Both the position numbers and the translations under genes were made by a program. This document shows positions 48,694 through 62,500 of a stretch of 64,000 bases of DNA, in pieces. The notes beneath the pieces were generated by a model, which saw nothing but the letters and a program-made list of their open reading frames with translations, was not told where the DNA came from and searched no databases. Positions within the stretch are counted from its first letter, which is position 1. The number at the start of each line of letters is the position of its first letter. Origin of the DNA: Nymphaea colorata (Eukaryota > Streptophyta > Magnoliopsida > Nymphaeales > Nymphaeaceae); NCBI RefSeq assembly GCF_008831285.2, contig NC_045138.2, positions 35,703,115 through 35,767,114 on the forward strand, written 5' to 3'.

Positions 48694-51560
48694 TTGTCTT
48701 TCCAGTACTGTTCCATCAATTTGTCGTGCTGAGGTCTGATGCTTGGGTTGTCCACTTTATGTGTAAGTCCATCCTTATGTACATTTTGCATGTAAACTGC
48801 ATGTGAATGCTACTATGCTGGATCTTGTTGAAGCTTGCCTGTAGTATGTCGTAAGAATCCGGAGGGAGAGAAAGAATAATAGTAATGTTATGCACCGATG
48901 ATTTTGAACTGTAATTTAATGCATATTATGTAGCGATCTGCTTTTAGATGTAAGTTACCATAATTTAAATTTCTGTACATTTCATCCTTCTATCTTTTAT
49001 TTGTCAAGATTTTGATTCTTCATGCATTCAGAGTTGATCCTACTGTCTTTTAGCTTTTTTTTTTTTTTTTTTTGGTGTGTTTATGCCCCTCGTCCTCCTT
49101 TTCTGCTTTAGTTTGTCCCAATTCTGGGAAATGTTTTGCCTCTCCTGACGTATTTGACCCAGGTAGTGGCAGTCCTCTTGCTGATGATAGTCACTTGTGA
49201 AATGTGAAAGCCTGAGCGTCTACGGGCAGTGTTATGCATGAAATGCATGTGTGAGAACCTTTGGAATCGTTCAAATGGGAGGCGATGACAAATGGCAGGC
49301 TAAACCAGCACACCCTGGAAATGGGTTTCTTTCATCTCAGGTGTCGGTGGGACCAGTGTCTTACATATTATTCTTCGAAAGTTAAAAAGTCTGACTTTAA
49401 TTCATTCATTTTTTATTTTTTTTTTCTTAGGATGACACCATCCTCTAATCCAGCTTTGTAAAAACTAGGCTTCATAAAAATGAAGTTTTTTAATGAGTTT
49501 TTGAAACTTTTTTTTTTCAGGCGACACATCTAAAACAGTTTTTGAAGAACTTAAAGAGGACCCGGTTTTTCACTTCTTTTTACAAAACCAGATTTTGTGG
49601 GTTTTCTTCAAACCAGTTTTGATGCCCCCCAAACACTTCAACAACATAGTTTTGAAGTGTCAGCCAAACACCCCTTGTATTTGCCAAGATTATCTCCACC
49701 AAATGGAAGAAACTTGAAAACTTTCAATGCGTCATAGTAAGTACGTTCATGAAATGATAAACTGCCATTTTTTATCTTTGTGGTCATTGAATGCCGTATT
49801 TGCCATGTAACTTTCACCCTTAATGTGATTCGAATTGGAACATCCTTCCAAGCTTCATAAATATGACGATCTCAGATCGAAGAAAAGAATTTCATATCGG
49901 TAATAAGATTGGATAGAAAGAAATCATGCCTAACTAGATTCCATGAAACATATGCATGACAGCACGTAAACCACCAACCAAAACGAAACGTCGTCCCCGT
50001 CGCCTTCCCGCAGGACTTGGTAGCCGCTGCTGACCTTCACCTAAGGCATGCGGCAGGGGAAAAAATGCACGGTATGGGGTTCGACTTTTTTGGAGGGTAA
50101 AATTACTCTTCACCAGGGTAATCTTTTTTGTGCTTTACATGAAAGTGAAAAGCCGTACAAAAACGGCAAGTTTCTCCCGATGCATATGCACACAGTAAAA
50201 TCCAAACGAGGCCTAAAGGACAAAAAAAACTTCTGCAAACATCCTTACACTTTGCATTCTGTCATAGTAAGTTTCAATTTTTGTTTTTTCCATCGTTTGA
50301 TTAGTAAGTTTTTCTGAAAAGTACATTCCAGTAAAAGGTTTCTGGCTATCAAACTTGGTGAGAAAGAAGCAGACGAGGAAAAACTGAATATCGTTTCCGA
50401 CTTAGCCTATCAACCTGGGGGGATCATATGAGAAACTTCAAAACGAGCTTGTTCTCGATGTAAACTTGTATATCGAGCAGGTTTTTGTATAGTCTTTTCG
50501 ATCGTGCGCCTTGCAAGTACCCATTGTGAAGCAATGACAAGTGATCTTCTGCTTTCTTTTGTTTTTTAAGTCTGCCCAACAGAAGACGATGGTACAGTCC
50601 AGAATTATTTTATTTGCTAGTGCGCACATAATGAACTGTATTTAGCTGATAAATGTCGAAACTGTACTTTGCAGAAAATTAATGCCAGGGAATCGCAACC
50701 TCGGGGATTGATCATAGTCATACGGCCAGCCAAAGGTGGAATTTTACAAACTTGTTCACGTGAACTAGTTGCTTCGTAAGCATGATTTAAAACTTTGCAG
50801 CCAGAAAGAAAAATACAACTTACAAAGCCAGAATAGTACTGTACATTTGACATGGGTTTACAAATTTTCTTTTGAAAAATGGGGGACAGATTTATTTTCT
50901 CTTATAAATTTGTATTTTTCATGATATATTGATAAGATTTACGTTTTCCAAATTGTTTAAATTAAAAGAGTATGACAACACATTGTGGTCATATCGTAGC
51001 ATGTCTGTTTCCATCCATGTGGCACTGGTTACCACATGAAGTAACCAGTGAAGTAAATAAAGAAAATAGATGCATGACATTACGTTTACGTCCATATATA
51101 TCACGTCTCTACCTTGTACAGCCATGAAGTAAATAAAGAACAACCATTCTTTTTCTTGGCAATTTAATGCACAGAATAAAGAAAAGCAAGTGACCAGCAT
51201 TTTCCAATGTTCCACAGAGTTCATTTATTTTGGTTGGGGGCTAATTCTCAGATATATAGTTGCTTGCTTTTGAGTTTTAACTCAATCCCTATGCGTATTC
51301 TAAAAAAAAATTGCTCAATGATTAGCTATCACGTTGTGCAATGGGGGAAAACTATATCTTCCTCCCATGTGGGTAAATAACTATATGACAAGCAGCAACG
51401 TGGTGGCACCTGTGCCATCGGGGAAGTTCTCACAGTGGGACCCAAAAGAAAAAGCAGCGTCGATCCCACCTTCATCAGCCTAACAACAAAATCACTAGAC
51501 TGTTAGTGAGAAGTTAGAAATTTTCACGTTCTTTAGCATTTTTGTTGGGAAAATACAGAT
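48694..51560. other. Intergenic DNA downstream of the CID gene
   Basis: The first ~250 bases are likely the 3' UTR (aataatagtaat near 48876 could serve polyadenylation). A T20-class run lies at about 49049-49071. Around 49460-49680 there is a T-rich segment ending in gccaaacacccc, which resembles the end of a small non-coding transposon, but I could not define both termini. No gene is seen. Confidence 0.4.
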
Positions 51561-51760
51561 TTTTGTAAGGAATATGTTGACAGATTTAAGTTTTCAAGGG
51601 GAAAGAAAACTTGTTGGTGTTCTCCTCTTGACCACATATCTCAGTTGTCTAAGTCATGTCAAAGATAATCATGGGTTCCACAAAGCCCCCATGGACACAT
51701 CAGTCAATGTCAAGCAACAGTTGAAAGGAAAAGCTGGCTATGATCTTATCACTGCTCAAA

Positions 51761-52036
51761 GTTTCTTTCAAATCGAGTTGCTGGAGAAACTCACATCCAA
51801 AACTGCTCATTGGGTTACCAAGATTCGAAGTACTTCACTAGTTATATTTTGAGTTTCTTTCAAATCGCGTTGTTGGAGAAACTCACACGCAAAACTACTA
51901 AATGGGTTATCAAGATTCGAAGTACTTCAATAGATATATTTTGAGTTTCTTTCAAATGGAGTTGCTGGAGAAACTCACATCCAAGACTGCTCATTGGGGT
52001 GTCAAGATTCGAAGTACTTCACTAGATATATTTTGC
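51761..52036. repeat. Three-copy ~92 bp tandem repeat
   Basis: The phrase gtttctttcaaat begins copies at 51761, 51853 and 51944. Each contains ggagaaactcaca and aagattcgaagtacttca. Copies 1 and 3 are more alike than either is to copy 2. The period (92, 91) is not a multiple of three, and the frames crossing it look spurious. Confidence 0.88.
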
Positions 52037-52457
52037 ACATATATTTTCTCTGTACATCAATTAGCCAGGTTTGCCTCTTGGGCAGTGGATCTCGGAGGCA
52101 ACTAATAACAGAGGAAAAAGCAAATGGAAAAGGGGAAATATAGAATAGCAGAAGCGCAGTAGCTTTCCTAGTTTCTGCTAGAAGCCTAAAAAACATAAAG
52201 AGTGAAAAAAACAGAAACCTGCTACAAAAAGGGAAAAAGAGGAAAAGTTCATCCTCTTTGAAGTATAGTTACATCTGCCCCTGTGCCGCCGCTGCTATCA
52301 ATGCCTGTTAGAGAAAGAAAGTCGATCGAACTTCCACTTCGACCTGCTAAAAGAAAAACCCATATCATTTTTTTCCTTCCTTCTGCAGTGGATCCAAGAT
52401 TTGGTTATAGAGAACAACTGAGAAGCAGAAGAAGAAGATGTCGAAAGCATCAGAAGC

Positions 52458-52727
52458 TTACATATTCTGAGTAGGATTTGGTCTGCTCGGCGGGATCCTC
52501 CTCAAGCTCTCATTTGGCTCAGAGATGGGTTTGCCGGCATCCTTCTGCAGGCCGTTGAGAGTCTGATAAGACGAAACTGATGGAGGTGGTGCTGCGGGCT
52601 TTCTTGGTGCATTAACAGCTCCATGTCTTAGACTCCTAGCGTGGCAGAGAGAGAAGGGAGACATGAAGAGATGGACGCACAGGAGCAATAATAAGAGACA
52701 ATATGAGCTTTTGCTGATGCTTCTCAT
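52458..52727 (-). CDS. Small secreted peptide precursor, CLE-like
   Basis: An 89-residue precursor. Residues about 1-31 form a signal peptide: a basic start (MRSISKSSY), a Leu-rich core (CLLLLLLCVHLFM) and a likely cleavage after CHA. A variable hydrophilic middle follows, and the C-terminus is RRIPPSRPNPTQNM. Aligned to the CLE dodecapeptide consensus (R-x-V-P-S-G-P-N-P-L-H-N), RIPPSRPNPTQN keeps R1, P4, S5, P7, N8, P9 and N12. It departs at G6 (R), L10 (T) and H11 (Q). IDA-type peptides (PIPPSAPSKRHN) are a weaker alternative. I prefer the second in-frame Met, because the upstream one (52754) places MLHRSHPEA before the signal peptide. CLE peptides are extracellular ligands for leucine-rich receptor kinases that control meristem and vascular cell fate. 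A gtaagc donor-like motif overlaps the last codon, so a downstream exon replacing Met-stop cannot be excluded. Confidence 0.6.
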   Translation of the reverse strand: MRSISKSSYCLLLLLLCVHLFMSPFSLCHARSLRHGAVNAPRKPAAPPPSVSSYQTLNGLQKDAGKPISEPNESLRRIPPSRPNPTQNM

Positions 52728-52800
52728 GGCTTCCGGATGGCTTCTGTGAAGCATTGTAGTTGGCGAAAGGGAGAAGAGAGACAGTATGAAGATGATGCAT

Positions 52801-52813
52801 TCGATTTTATATG
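52801..52813 (-). promoter_or_regulatory. Candidate TATA box of the CLE-like gene
   Basis: Read on the minus strand, catataaaatcga lies about 75-85 bases before the start codon at 52727. That is well placed for a short leader and supports this frame being a real gene on the minus strand. Confidence 0.5.
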
Positions 52814-55800
52814 GGAGTGTGGGACTTTTCTAATAGGAAGGAAGCAGGCAGTCATGTGATGCAACTTTGACTGTTCCAACTTTGATTCACGTTTTTTGGG
52901 GAGTAAATCAAATTTTTCGAGGCTAAGTTGTATATGGAAGTCATGTGAGGAGGCACGTGACACTCAGTGGTGAACTTAGTTTAATCCTTTTAGTTTTAGA
53001 CTTAACCAGCTCTCTTTTCTCCCTTCTGTAACTGCAGAAGTACTGAACAGTTTATACTTTCTACCTTTAGTTTTCTGGGATAGTAGTGTACATGAGTTCA
53101 TAAACCAAAAATCTGCCAATCTCTTTCCAAGGATAATCACTAATACGAAGGCACTGCTTCTTCACATCTAGCAGATTAATATATCATATTTTGCAAACAT
53201 CCACGGGAGAAGAGATGTACACACAATGTGCAGGAAACTTCCGAGCAAGTGGTCACCAAGGGAACCCTAAGGGCCAGTTACATAAGAATTTTGCAAAGTT
53301 GTGTTACCATGTAATGTAGTCTCTCTCTCTCACGGCTTCCTTTTTCTTTTATAAGGTTGTCCTCATGCTTCACCTTTTCACAGTTCAAATTTACCGAAAG
53401 TTTCTCAGCATGTGATTCCTTTGTTTTTTGGGGGATAAAACTGAACTGCAAGCTCAACAGGCTAACTCAACGTATTAAAAGATAAGGACCCAACTGGTGC
53501 AGTTCTATGATCATTGGATCTTATGGGTCGAAACCCAATTTGATTTATGTCTGCGTCAGTCCAACTGGGGTCTGATCTCAGTTGGATCCACATGCTTCCT
53601 TCTGCCCAAGACTGGACTTTGGCTGCTTTATTCTAGTCAACCGAGACCCAGCCCGCATTTAATTCTTGATGCTTAAACTTCAACCTGTACCATGTATGGA
53701 CACTGACCCATTTCATAAATAACCCATTTTCTTTCCGAGTCTTTCATTTTCTTTTCTTTATTTCCACTTTGTTTATAGAAAATGAAGTCCGAATTGCCTG
53801 CAGTTTAAGAGCAGAAATTTCATGTAACTACGTACCAGAAACTTTACTGCCCTTTTCTGAAATTCAATCATACACATAATCGTTATGTTGGGAGCCCCAA
53901 CATCTACTTTTGTGGTCTTCCTCGTCGACGTATAAATAAAGATCTTATGAGTTATTAGTCGCACAAACTAATAAGATGAGTAAAAGACCTTACCTTTAAG
54001 ATTGCAGACAGTCAAGATCAAGTTCACACAGTTCGAATTTTAAGCAACTTTAAAATTTGATTTTCTGTGTGCCTTTCCAGGATCCATCTGAAGAGGGCAT
54101 CTAAAAAGTGACAGTATCTAGCAAGCACTTTTTCTTAGCCTTTTTACGCCTCGGATTCCTCTTTAACTAAAATTCTCCTTCAAAAGAACCCATTGCTTCT
54201 GACCAAAATTCAACCATGCAATTAAATAAGGACATGCTTTCTAGTACAAGCACATACACTCACAGAAGGTCCACTGGGCTTTCCTACCCTCATTGCTGGC
54301 ACTCTGCAATTTCATCAGAACCCACCTTCCCTAGCGTAGCGACGCCTGTTTTTGGGGGCAGAATATAGAATACTTGTTGTGATACCAAAAAGTATCTTTT
54401 TTTTCCTTTTAAGTTATAAAATTTTATTAAAGAACACATCCCTAGGAGAGTAGGAAATCTTGGTACCATCTCTCTCTCTCCCCCTCTCCCATCCATTTGG
54501 GTTTTTTTATACATCCCCCATTTTTCATAGACTTGAAGTGAGTTGAAACCAACGTTGATAATTAGAATAAGTCTCTTCTTCGCTTTTTTATTTTTTGTTT
54601 TTTGAGTTTAAGAGTGATGGCATGAATTTCAATTGGGCTGTCTTCTTGTTGTGTTCACTTGGAGATGATTCTTTCGGGGATGGTCTCATTGGGCTGTGAA
54701 GAAAGCTGGCTGATTGGACTTGAGTAACTTTTGGTGTCTTTTTCTTCTGTCTCTTTTGGTTAGCACATGGAGAAATAGCGTCATGTAATTATATTAATCC
54801 TTGTGTAATCGGCGATTCAGTAGTATGGTTGCATCATCTGACCTTGCCAGTGTCGTTGTTCAACATAGCTACAGTTGCAGTACATGAATGCCCACGGAAA
54901 ACTGTGGGCCTTCTACACACACGCACACACACAGACCTATTATTTTAAAGCATAGAAAACCATTGGTTATGCTTCAAATCAGCTTAGGCAACCATGTGAT
55001 GAATTGTTACTTTTCAGCTTCTACCAAAAAAGGATTAATCTATAGATCAGGCCATCATTATGCAGGAGGTTCAGAGTGAAGCAATTGATATATGTTCTAG
55101 CACGCTCTTCATGCTATCTATGATGCCTTAGACTTCAACTAGAGGAACTGACTAAATTTCGATCTGTAATTCTATCAATTCCTACCATTTAAAAGAGTTC
55201 TGAGAGTTCATACGACCTTAGGTTTCACTTCATACAAGCTTTTCAAAAAAGTTTCATAGGTACAGCAACGGCGTTCATGTTTATGAGCTGGATTTTTCAC
55301 ATAATGCCAAGTTAACCCTTCTTTTTTCTCCCTTTCGGTTACGCCAATTTGCCTCCGTCTGTGTGTTTCATTAGTCTCAATAAAGTGCAACTAGCAACTT
55401 GTTTTCCAACTGCAAGTACCCCGTTTCTAGGCGCAGGACCTCACGTATTTCATGACGTTGAAGCTGGTTGGATCGCTCATCAAAATGTTTAGGTATAGAC
55501 CACATTATTATTAAATTTATGAGGAAGATAGACAGTGATATGGGGAAGCAGAATATGAAATGACGATAGCCAGGGATGTATCTATGATTCTATATATTAC
55601 AGTTGGTGATCTTCAACGCAACATTATTCTATGTGCTACTTTCTCACCGAAAAACGCGGGGATAAATTGTTTATGTTGACAGTCCTCAAGCGTTATTTGA
55701 CTGTTGATGGTCCCAATCTTCGGAAACGGAAAAAGAGGACTCTTTGTCTATTCTACGCGTTCAAGCAAGAAGGATGTAATTGGATTCATGTACCATCTAC

Positions 55801-57864
55801 TTCCCAGATTTTAAAAATGAAGAAGATATTGCATGATCATATCCAATTCTAAGAAATGTAATTTATTTGCAACTTCACCCAAACCATGTTGGTTTGGTTG
55901 ACTACCATTCGGTATCTTCCATTCAACAAGTTGGTATTTTGAAATTCGACTGCATTAGCTGTATGGGTCAAGTTTCCTGTTAAAGGAAAACTAGCAAAAC
56001 AGAAAAAGCCATGACTTTGATGTGTTGGAAAGAATCGGTAGATTGCATGAATTTAATACCCGAAATGACAGAACAGGGCAATGTGAATGGAGGAATAGCT
56101 TTCCTGCCAATATGATGAATTCTTTAGGCAACAGAAGAAAAAGAGGTTTTGCATTCAGTCGAACTGGTGTAAATCGAGGAGACATTTTGACCAAGTTCTA
56201 GAACCCAGGAACTGAAAGCAAGTGTGCAGAAATTTTCGGGTTTTTGCATACATGAACACCCAGCTCAAGCTTTGATGCTTATGAGAACAACATTAACACC
56301 CAGATGAATCAAGAATCAGGAGCTTCAATAAATTCATTGTTTCTTGTTTCATGTAATAGTCCCTCACGACTTGGCCCCAAAATCGCACAGATCTTTCAAT
56401 GTTTGAAATGTAATTTGCAACCAAAAGCTGCAGAATCAAGAGTCTGATGTGCCACGATACGTTGAGCTCCAAATGATTATTCCCCGGAGATTCTGGGTTG
56501 AAATTTTGAATTCATACAAGCTCGAAAGCGGATTCCCTTTCTCATAATTCAAGAGCGGTTGGGTTCCAATATACTGGTCAAATTTTGTGGTTTATTCTAA
56601 TCCCTGCCTTCCCTCTTTCCCCTGTCTCTTGCTGGGAGATTCCAATTATGCTTTCTTCATCAGGTTCTTTCTTCAAAATAAACAGAATTCTGCTTCTTGG
56701 TGGTCTACTGCAAGTGTAAGCAAGCACCTAGTCGTCACACATAGCCTTCAGCTATGTACACTTTAAGTTACTGAGCAGGCTGCAGCTAGCAGTTGAACAT
56801 GCCTCTTCTCCTTGAGACTCTATTTGAGTGCCTAGAGATGGATTAGATTAGCTAGACAATAGCACATCGTGGGTCATCTGTCTTTTCTCCATTGAAAAAT
56901 CTGTGGTCGATCTAAGGGCTTGCATGGTGGCTAAAAGTTGCTGGAGATCTATTATGTGGATGTCATATATAGCATAGGTTATACTGACCCTGCATCTCTA
57001 GGTGGGTGGGTAATGAGAATCAATGGTTATAATGTATCAGCTTGTTATCTATTGCAAAATAAAGTTGGTTTAATCCCTGAGATTTTGAAATTTGACGTGA
57101 ACAACTTATTTGTTGGAGAAAATGACAGAATAGTGCCATTGCATTTGCATTCGCAACTTTATGATGTGATAATTCGCTCCAATTTTATCTTGTGTCCAAA
57201 CAGCTGCCTATAAGGTGAGGAACCTGCAGTGCTGGACGACGCAGAGTGGCAGCAGAAGCCACAGAGGCGTCCTCTTCCTGCAGAAAGGTGAAGTAGGAAA
57301 CTATGCCATCAGTTTAAATGGATATATGTGCGTTCAGTTTCTTGAGACTGAAAGTCCATCATTGCCTAGTAATCAGTCATCCTTTGAGGTGAGTTTTTCT
57401 CGTAGAAACCTGCAATATGGCTCCATGAACTAATCTCTGTTTCTATTGCTCGTGGCCATGATGAACTGTAATTCGGTAGCGGAAGAGGAAGTAGGGTCAC
57501 GTAATCAAGCATGCCCGATGCGTGCAGAAGCAAATCCTGCATACCTACCACATGCTTAAAAATATCGCAGGATATTCGATCCTTTCCTCTTGTCAATCAA
57601 ATATATTATAGAGGACAAACACGTAGCCTACCAGTACTTAATCATGCAGACCCATATCAGCCACATGGCCACTGGCTTTTCTTTCTCCTATTTCCAAAAA
57701 GGTGTAGGCGCGACTCCCGACTCCTTTTACTTGTTTACATCATTTGACGCATGATTCTAGCTAAACTATTCTCTTCAAAGACAAACATTAGGTACTCATG
57801 AATGCGTGAGAGGTTAGGCAGGTACCAGCACATTTTTAAGTAATTAAAGTTTCAACTAGGGGAG

Positions 57865-57866
<2 letters not shown>
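52814..57866. other. Long intergenic stretch without a supported gene
   Basis: About 5 kb of AT-rich DNA. Scattered frames of 60-100 codons (for example 56938-57213 on the plus strand and 54290-54514 on the minus strand) show no family motifs or splice-consistent continuation. A CT/AG tract lies near 54471-54487 and a short AC microsatellite near 54915-54932. Confidence 0.5.

Positions 57867-57867
<1 letters not shown>

Positions 57868-57944
<77 letters not shown>
57868..57944. repeat. Compound (TA)n(GA)n microsatellite
   Basis: About fourteen TA units pass directly into about twenty-five GA units with one interruption. Confidence 0.95.
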
Positions 57945-59581
57945 TGGATTGATAGAATGTTTTTTGGGTCTTATTTTAAATGGTTTGAGCTAAAAACATA
58001 ATCTTTTTATGCTTCTTCAAGCAAGGATCCAATCTCGAGCACCGATCTTGCCTCATGTTTATTAAGCTTTTTCGTGATATTAATTTCTTAAAACAAAGTG
58101 GTTGCAGGTCACTCGAGTTTTAGCCTTCCACGCACCATCCCATTTATTAAAATGGGTTTCTGCCCGTAAACTAAAGCAACGACGTCAAAATTGTATGCAG
58201 GTAACATTTTTAATTGTTCAAGAAAAAGATATGCGAGTATGAAATTCTTAATTTCATATTCAAGAATAAATACAGAAACGTCAAACAGAGAGTGAAGATA
58301 TAAGAACATGCCTCGTGCCTTCACTAACCATTCTTCGCCTTCATAATCTATCTTGAAAAAGATTTAGGATCTCATTAGATGGATTATCATGTTTTTCAAA
58401 GTAGTGTTGAAATGATTTATCGTTTATTTGGTCAGTAGGTTGGACCAAGTCCATCAATCAATAGGTTGAATATGTAGCCACACTCATCATTTACCAAGGC
58501 CGTGAAAGGCAAAGATAGTTAAATATACATGCCAACCACTTATATGAGTTGAGAAGTACACAATCGCAAACGAACTTGAACATTTTATCCATGCGCAGAT
58601 TAGGGCAAATTATAGTGAATGATCATGTCTCACATAAAAATTATTAAAATTTGCCAGTTAGTTATTGCAGTGACTTTTTATTATAGCAAACAATATGTGC
58701 AGTATTAGTCAAACCATGTCAATTAAATTTTTACAAAGGCTGCTAGTTATTGCAGTGAATTTCTATTATAGCAAACATCTAGTTAGGTTGCGTTTGTTTA
58801 TGCAACTTTGCTAACCGGATGTTAAATTCATGTCAGGAATGGAATGGTTTGTCACTCTCTTCGAAAGACGGAGCACCAACCGATGGGCCTCAACGCGAGT
58901 TGGACCATGACATCCTGTCATCAATTACTGGTATTATACTCATGGAGGCATTAGCAGGATGAAGGAGCAAATGGGACATCAGGATTTGCTGTATCATTTT
59001 TGTTGGTCTCTACATCAGAATGGTCATCCTTGCACGGGGACAGGATCTTCGTCGTGGATTACTTTTGCAACACTGTAGCTCTGTTCTATTTCTTAACAAA
59101 AAAGTCATACCCCGAATATATCAGGACGAGCTAGCCTTATGCCGCACACAAAAAACCATGACACAGTCGAGCAAGGAAAGAAATATGAGATGATGCAACA
59201 TCTAATAAAATTGGTAGCAACACCATATTGATGCCAAAAAAAAGTTTACAGGATTGCCACGGTTCTGCAAAAGGCAATACAATGGCTGTAAACATACTCA
59301 AATTCAGCTTGATTTAATTCACTCCAGTGAATGAAGGAGAGAACTTTATCGACTCTGGAAACAATATACAAATATACGACAAATATGACTTCCTAAATTC
59401 ATCTGACTGACTTATTATGAAAAGAATCACGGATATTTACATAGTTCCTTTCAAGAACAATTCCAAAGACTCCAAAAGGGAAGAAGCAAACCAGGAAAAG
59501 AACACTCCCAAGACTCAAAAAAAGAAGAGCAAATGACAAATCTGCACAGAAGAAGGCTACTTGGGGTTGGTCACTACAAGA
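57945..59581. other. Intergenic DNA, 3' side of the coiled-coil gene
   Basis: No gene is seen. A short direct repeat, ctagttattgcagtga with ttattatagcaaaca, occurs at about 58661 and 58743 (offset about 82 bases). The last few hundred bases probably include the 3' UTR of the minus-strand coiled-coil gene. Confidence 0.4.
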
Positions 59582-62500
59582 TCATAATCCCGATAATTCA
59601 CCTATTGAGAAATCATGGCTTGACTTTGGACTGTAGAGTATCTCACACGGCCTATCATTAAGGCTATCCTTTAATATTGTAATCTGGCCCTCCTTGAGTA
59701 ATATTTCTTCATCAAGCGCTTCAATCTTTTTGCGCAAAGTATCCAACTCATAATTTTGTAACATATTCTTTTCACTGTATTCTTTCACTTGTTCCCACAT
59801 TAGATCTCTCTCTTTTGATACCTGACTCAGTATTCCCTTCAACGCTGCAAGCTCTTTCTGGCAATTTTGTGCTTCCATTTCAAGCTTGTTTACTGTTTCA
59901 TTCTTTCTGCCAACCTGCCCATGATTTGTAGCTCAGAAATGAAATGAATGACATTTTTTTGGATGTAACATGAAGACATAATTTGAGAGAAAAAGGAGTA
60001 AAGACAATGGTCACAGAAAAGGATTATGAGACAGCAATTTTACACTTCATGTGATGCTAAAATGGTGACCCATTTCCCTTCTGCTACTGAAAACAAATGA
60101 GCATCCATCCAAATAAATATGGATAAATTTAATGGTCAAGATGAAACATGTACCTCAAGTTCAAGGTCCTTTACTTTATGGGTTAGGCAGGACAAGGAAT
60201 CCTGAGTTCTCTGAATCTCTGACTTCAGTATGTCATGAAGTCTCACTGATGAAGCAAGCTCTGTTTGAAGATGTTCTAACTCGACCTCCTTTGACCACAA
60301 CTTTTCTCTCAGTACTCTGGCCACTAGAACTTCTGCTTCTAGCTCAAAGCAGGTATTCACCTAAATAACCAAGGAAAACAATATTAACAAAGTTAAGGGG
60401 AAAAAGTAACTCCCATCAACTTAAAAGCCCTTATACATGGTTGATGAAAGCAAGAATGAGCAATTAAGCCCTTATACATAGTTGACACGGACATGGTTGG
60501 GATTCATATATGGATAGGCCCTAAATTCAGTAGCTTATATTCCATACAGTCCTGTAGAACCACACATCATTTACATGGATGTTGACAACAGTCCACATGG
60601 TTTATGTAATAAAGGAAAGAAAAAAATAAGAAAAAGATGCTTAACATTTGGCCAAAATAACAAATCATGCTTTGAAAAATAACAAAAAGGCGCTCAACTT
60701 TTGAAATAAATTCTCAAATAGCAGCCTACTAAAAGAAAACGTTAATTTTTTATATTAAAATAATAAAAAATGCACCTCGTAAAACCACTCTTCTTTGGTT
60801 GAAGAAAGATATTTTTGTTCACAAGAGGGTATTTTTGTCATTTTATGCCCAAAATTAATTTTTTCTTTTAATAGGCAGCTCTCTGAGAATTTCTCTCAAG
60901 AGTTGGACATCTATTTCTTAACTTTCAAAAGTTGGGCGATGATCCATTATTTGTCCAAAGGTTAAGCGCTTTTTTAAACTTTTTTTCTAAACCAAATTAT
61001 GTCAATACATTTAAGTTGTTGAGCATGTTTACTTTGTTGCTATTATAATGCTGTGGTCCACAGAAGTTCCTTCATTTCAAGAGTTCTTATTATATGCACA
61101 TCTGGTCACATCGGCGGATGGACTTTAGAGAAAGGACAGAAGTTATGAGCAGCACCAATTGATGTAGGCATGTCAAGCACATCCTCATATGGCAAGGGAA
61201 ATATACAGTGTTATTCATTATGCATACAGTGAAAAATAGGAAATAACATCTTAATGGTGCTTGCGTGATCTCATCATCAGAGATAGTTCTACTGAATATT
61301 TTCTATGTTCCATCCTTTTTTGCCATTTCCCTGTATGATATAACCTATGCTAATCATTACACATTTGAAAAAAGGATGCAACTACCAACTTCACACACAT
61401 TGCTACTCAAAAAATTCAGTTAGCAAATGGACTAACAAAGCCAAAACAAACAAAAGAATTGAAAAAAGGAACTTCCGTTACCTGCAACTTGTGCAGCTTG
61501 AGCCCTCGTTTGGGTTCATTTTCATCAACATTTGACAATTGACTTTGACAATCTCCAGTTACAAGGTTGAACCTCTCATGCAAAAATCCAGATGTTATCT
61601 GCAGGCTCCTTTTGAAACTCTCGATTTCTTGCTTCAATCTCTGGAGTTTCAGGTCAATTTCAAGGAAAGAATAGCTTGCTAATTGATGATTACCATCTCC
61701 TAAAGGTCTGTCTTGCTCGGAATATGAATCGTGTAGCTTTATTTTAATATAATCCAATAATTCATCACACATCGAACAGCTCTGATCAAGTAGAAACAGC
61801 CCTTGGTCCTGCAAGCTCTCAGTCCGAGCATGAAGTTCTTGATCAAGCTTGACAGTTGCAGATCCACCACCATTTCCAGTAGTTTGTAATCTCTCCAGGA
61901 GGCCTATGTTCTCCTTTCTGAGCATCTCTATTTCAACTCTTGAGGAGTCCAACTCCTTCCTTAATGTTTGCTCTAGACCTGTCAGTCTCAGTTCTTCCAT
62001 CTGTAATTTGCACGCATAGTCATCTTTATCAAATGCTGCCTTCCCAATCTCAATGTTCAAATTAAGCCTTAACCCATTTATTGTCTTCTCTTGGTCATTG
62101 CAAGTCTTTTGTAGTCTAACCACCACTCTCTGTAGGTCCTTACTCTCAATTTCCTTTTTGTTATAGTTTCTTCCAATCAAGTCTCTTTCAGCTTCTGTTT
62201 CTTTGCATTGTTCCTCCATCTCAATTAGGGATTGCCGAACAGTAGAAACTTCCAGCATTGATTCTTCCAATTTCTTCTTTAAATCACCCAGCTGCAGCTC
62301 CTTATTTTCTAGCCTTGCATGGTTGTCTATTTCTTTGCTACTCAAGGAAACAACTTCTCTCTGAAGAGAGACATTTTGCTCTGCCAAATCCCTTACACGC
62401 TCTCGAAGTCTCTTCTCTTCTTGTTTAAATTTTTCATGCTTAGACGACCAGTCTCCTGATCTCCTGTCCAATTCCCTTTCCAAGCATGATTGAATTTCAT

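Noticed and set aside
52458..52727. IDA/IDL abscission peptide
   Set aside because: IPPS fits IDA, but the following RPNPTQN matches the CLE PNP core better than the IDA PSKRHN core. Kept only as an alternative.
56938..57433. Two adjacent frames of 91 and 72 codons that might be a gene
   Set aside because: No recognised motif, no matching splice sites between them, and composition like the surrounding intergenic DNA.
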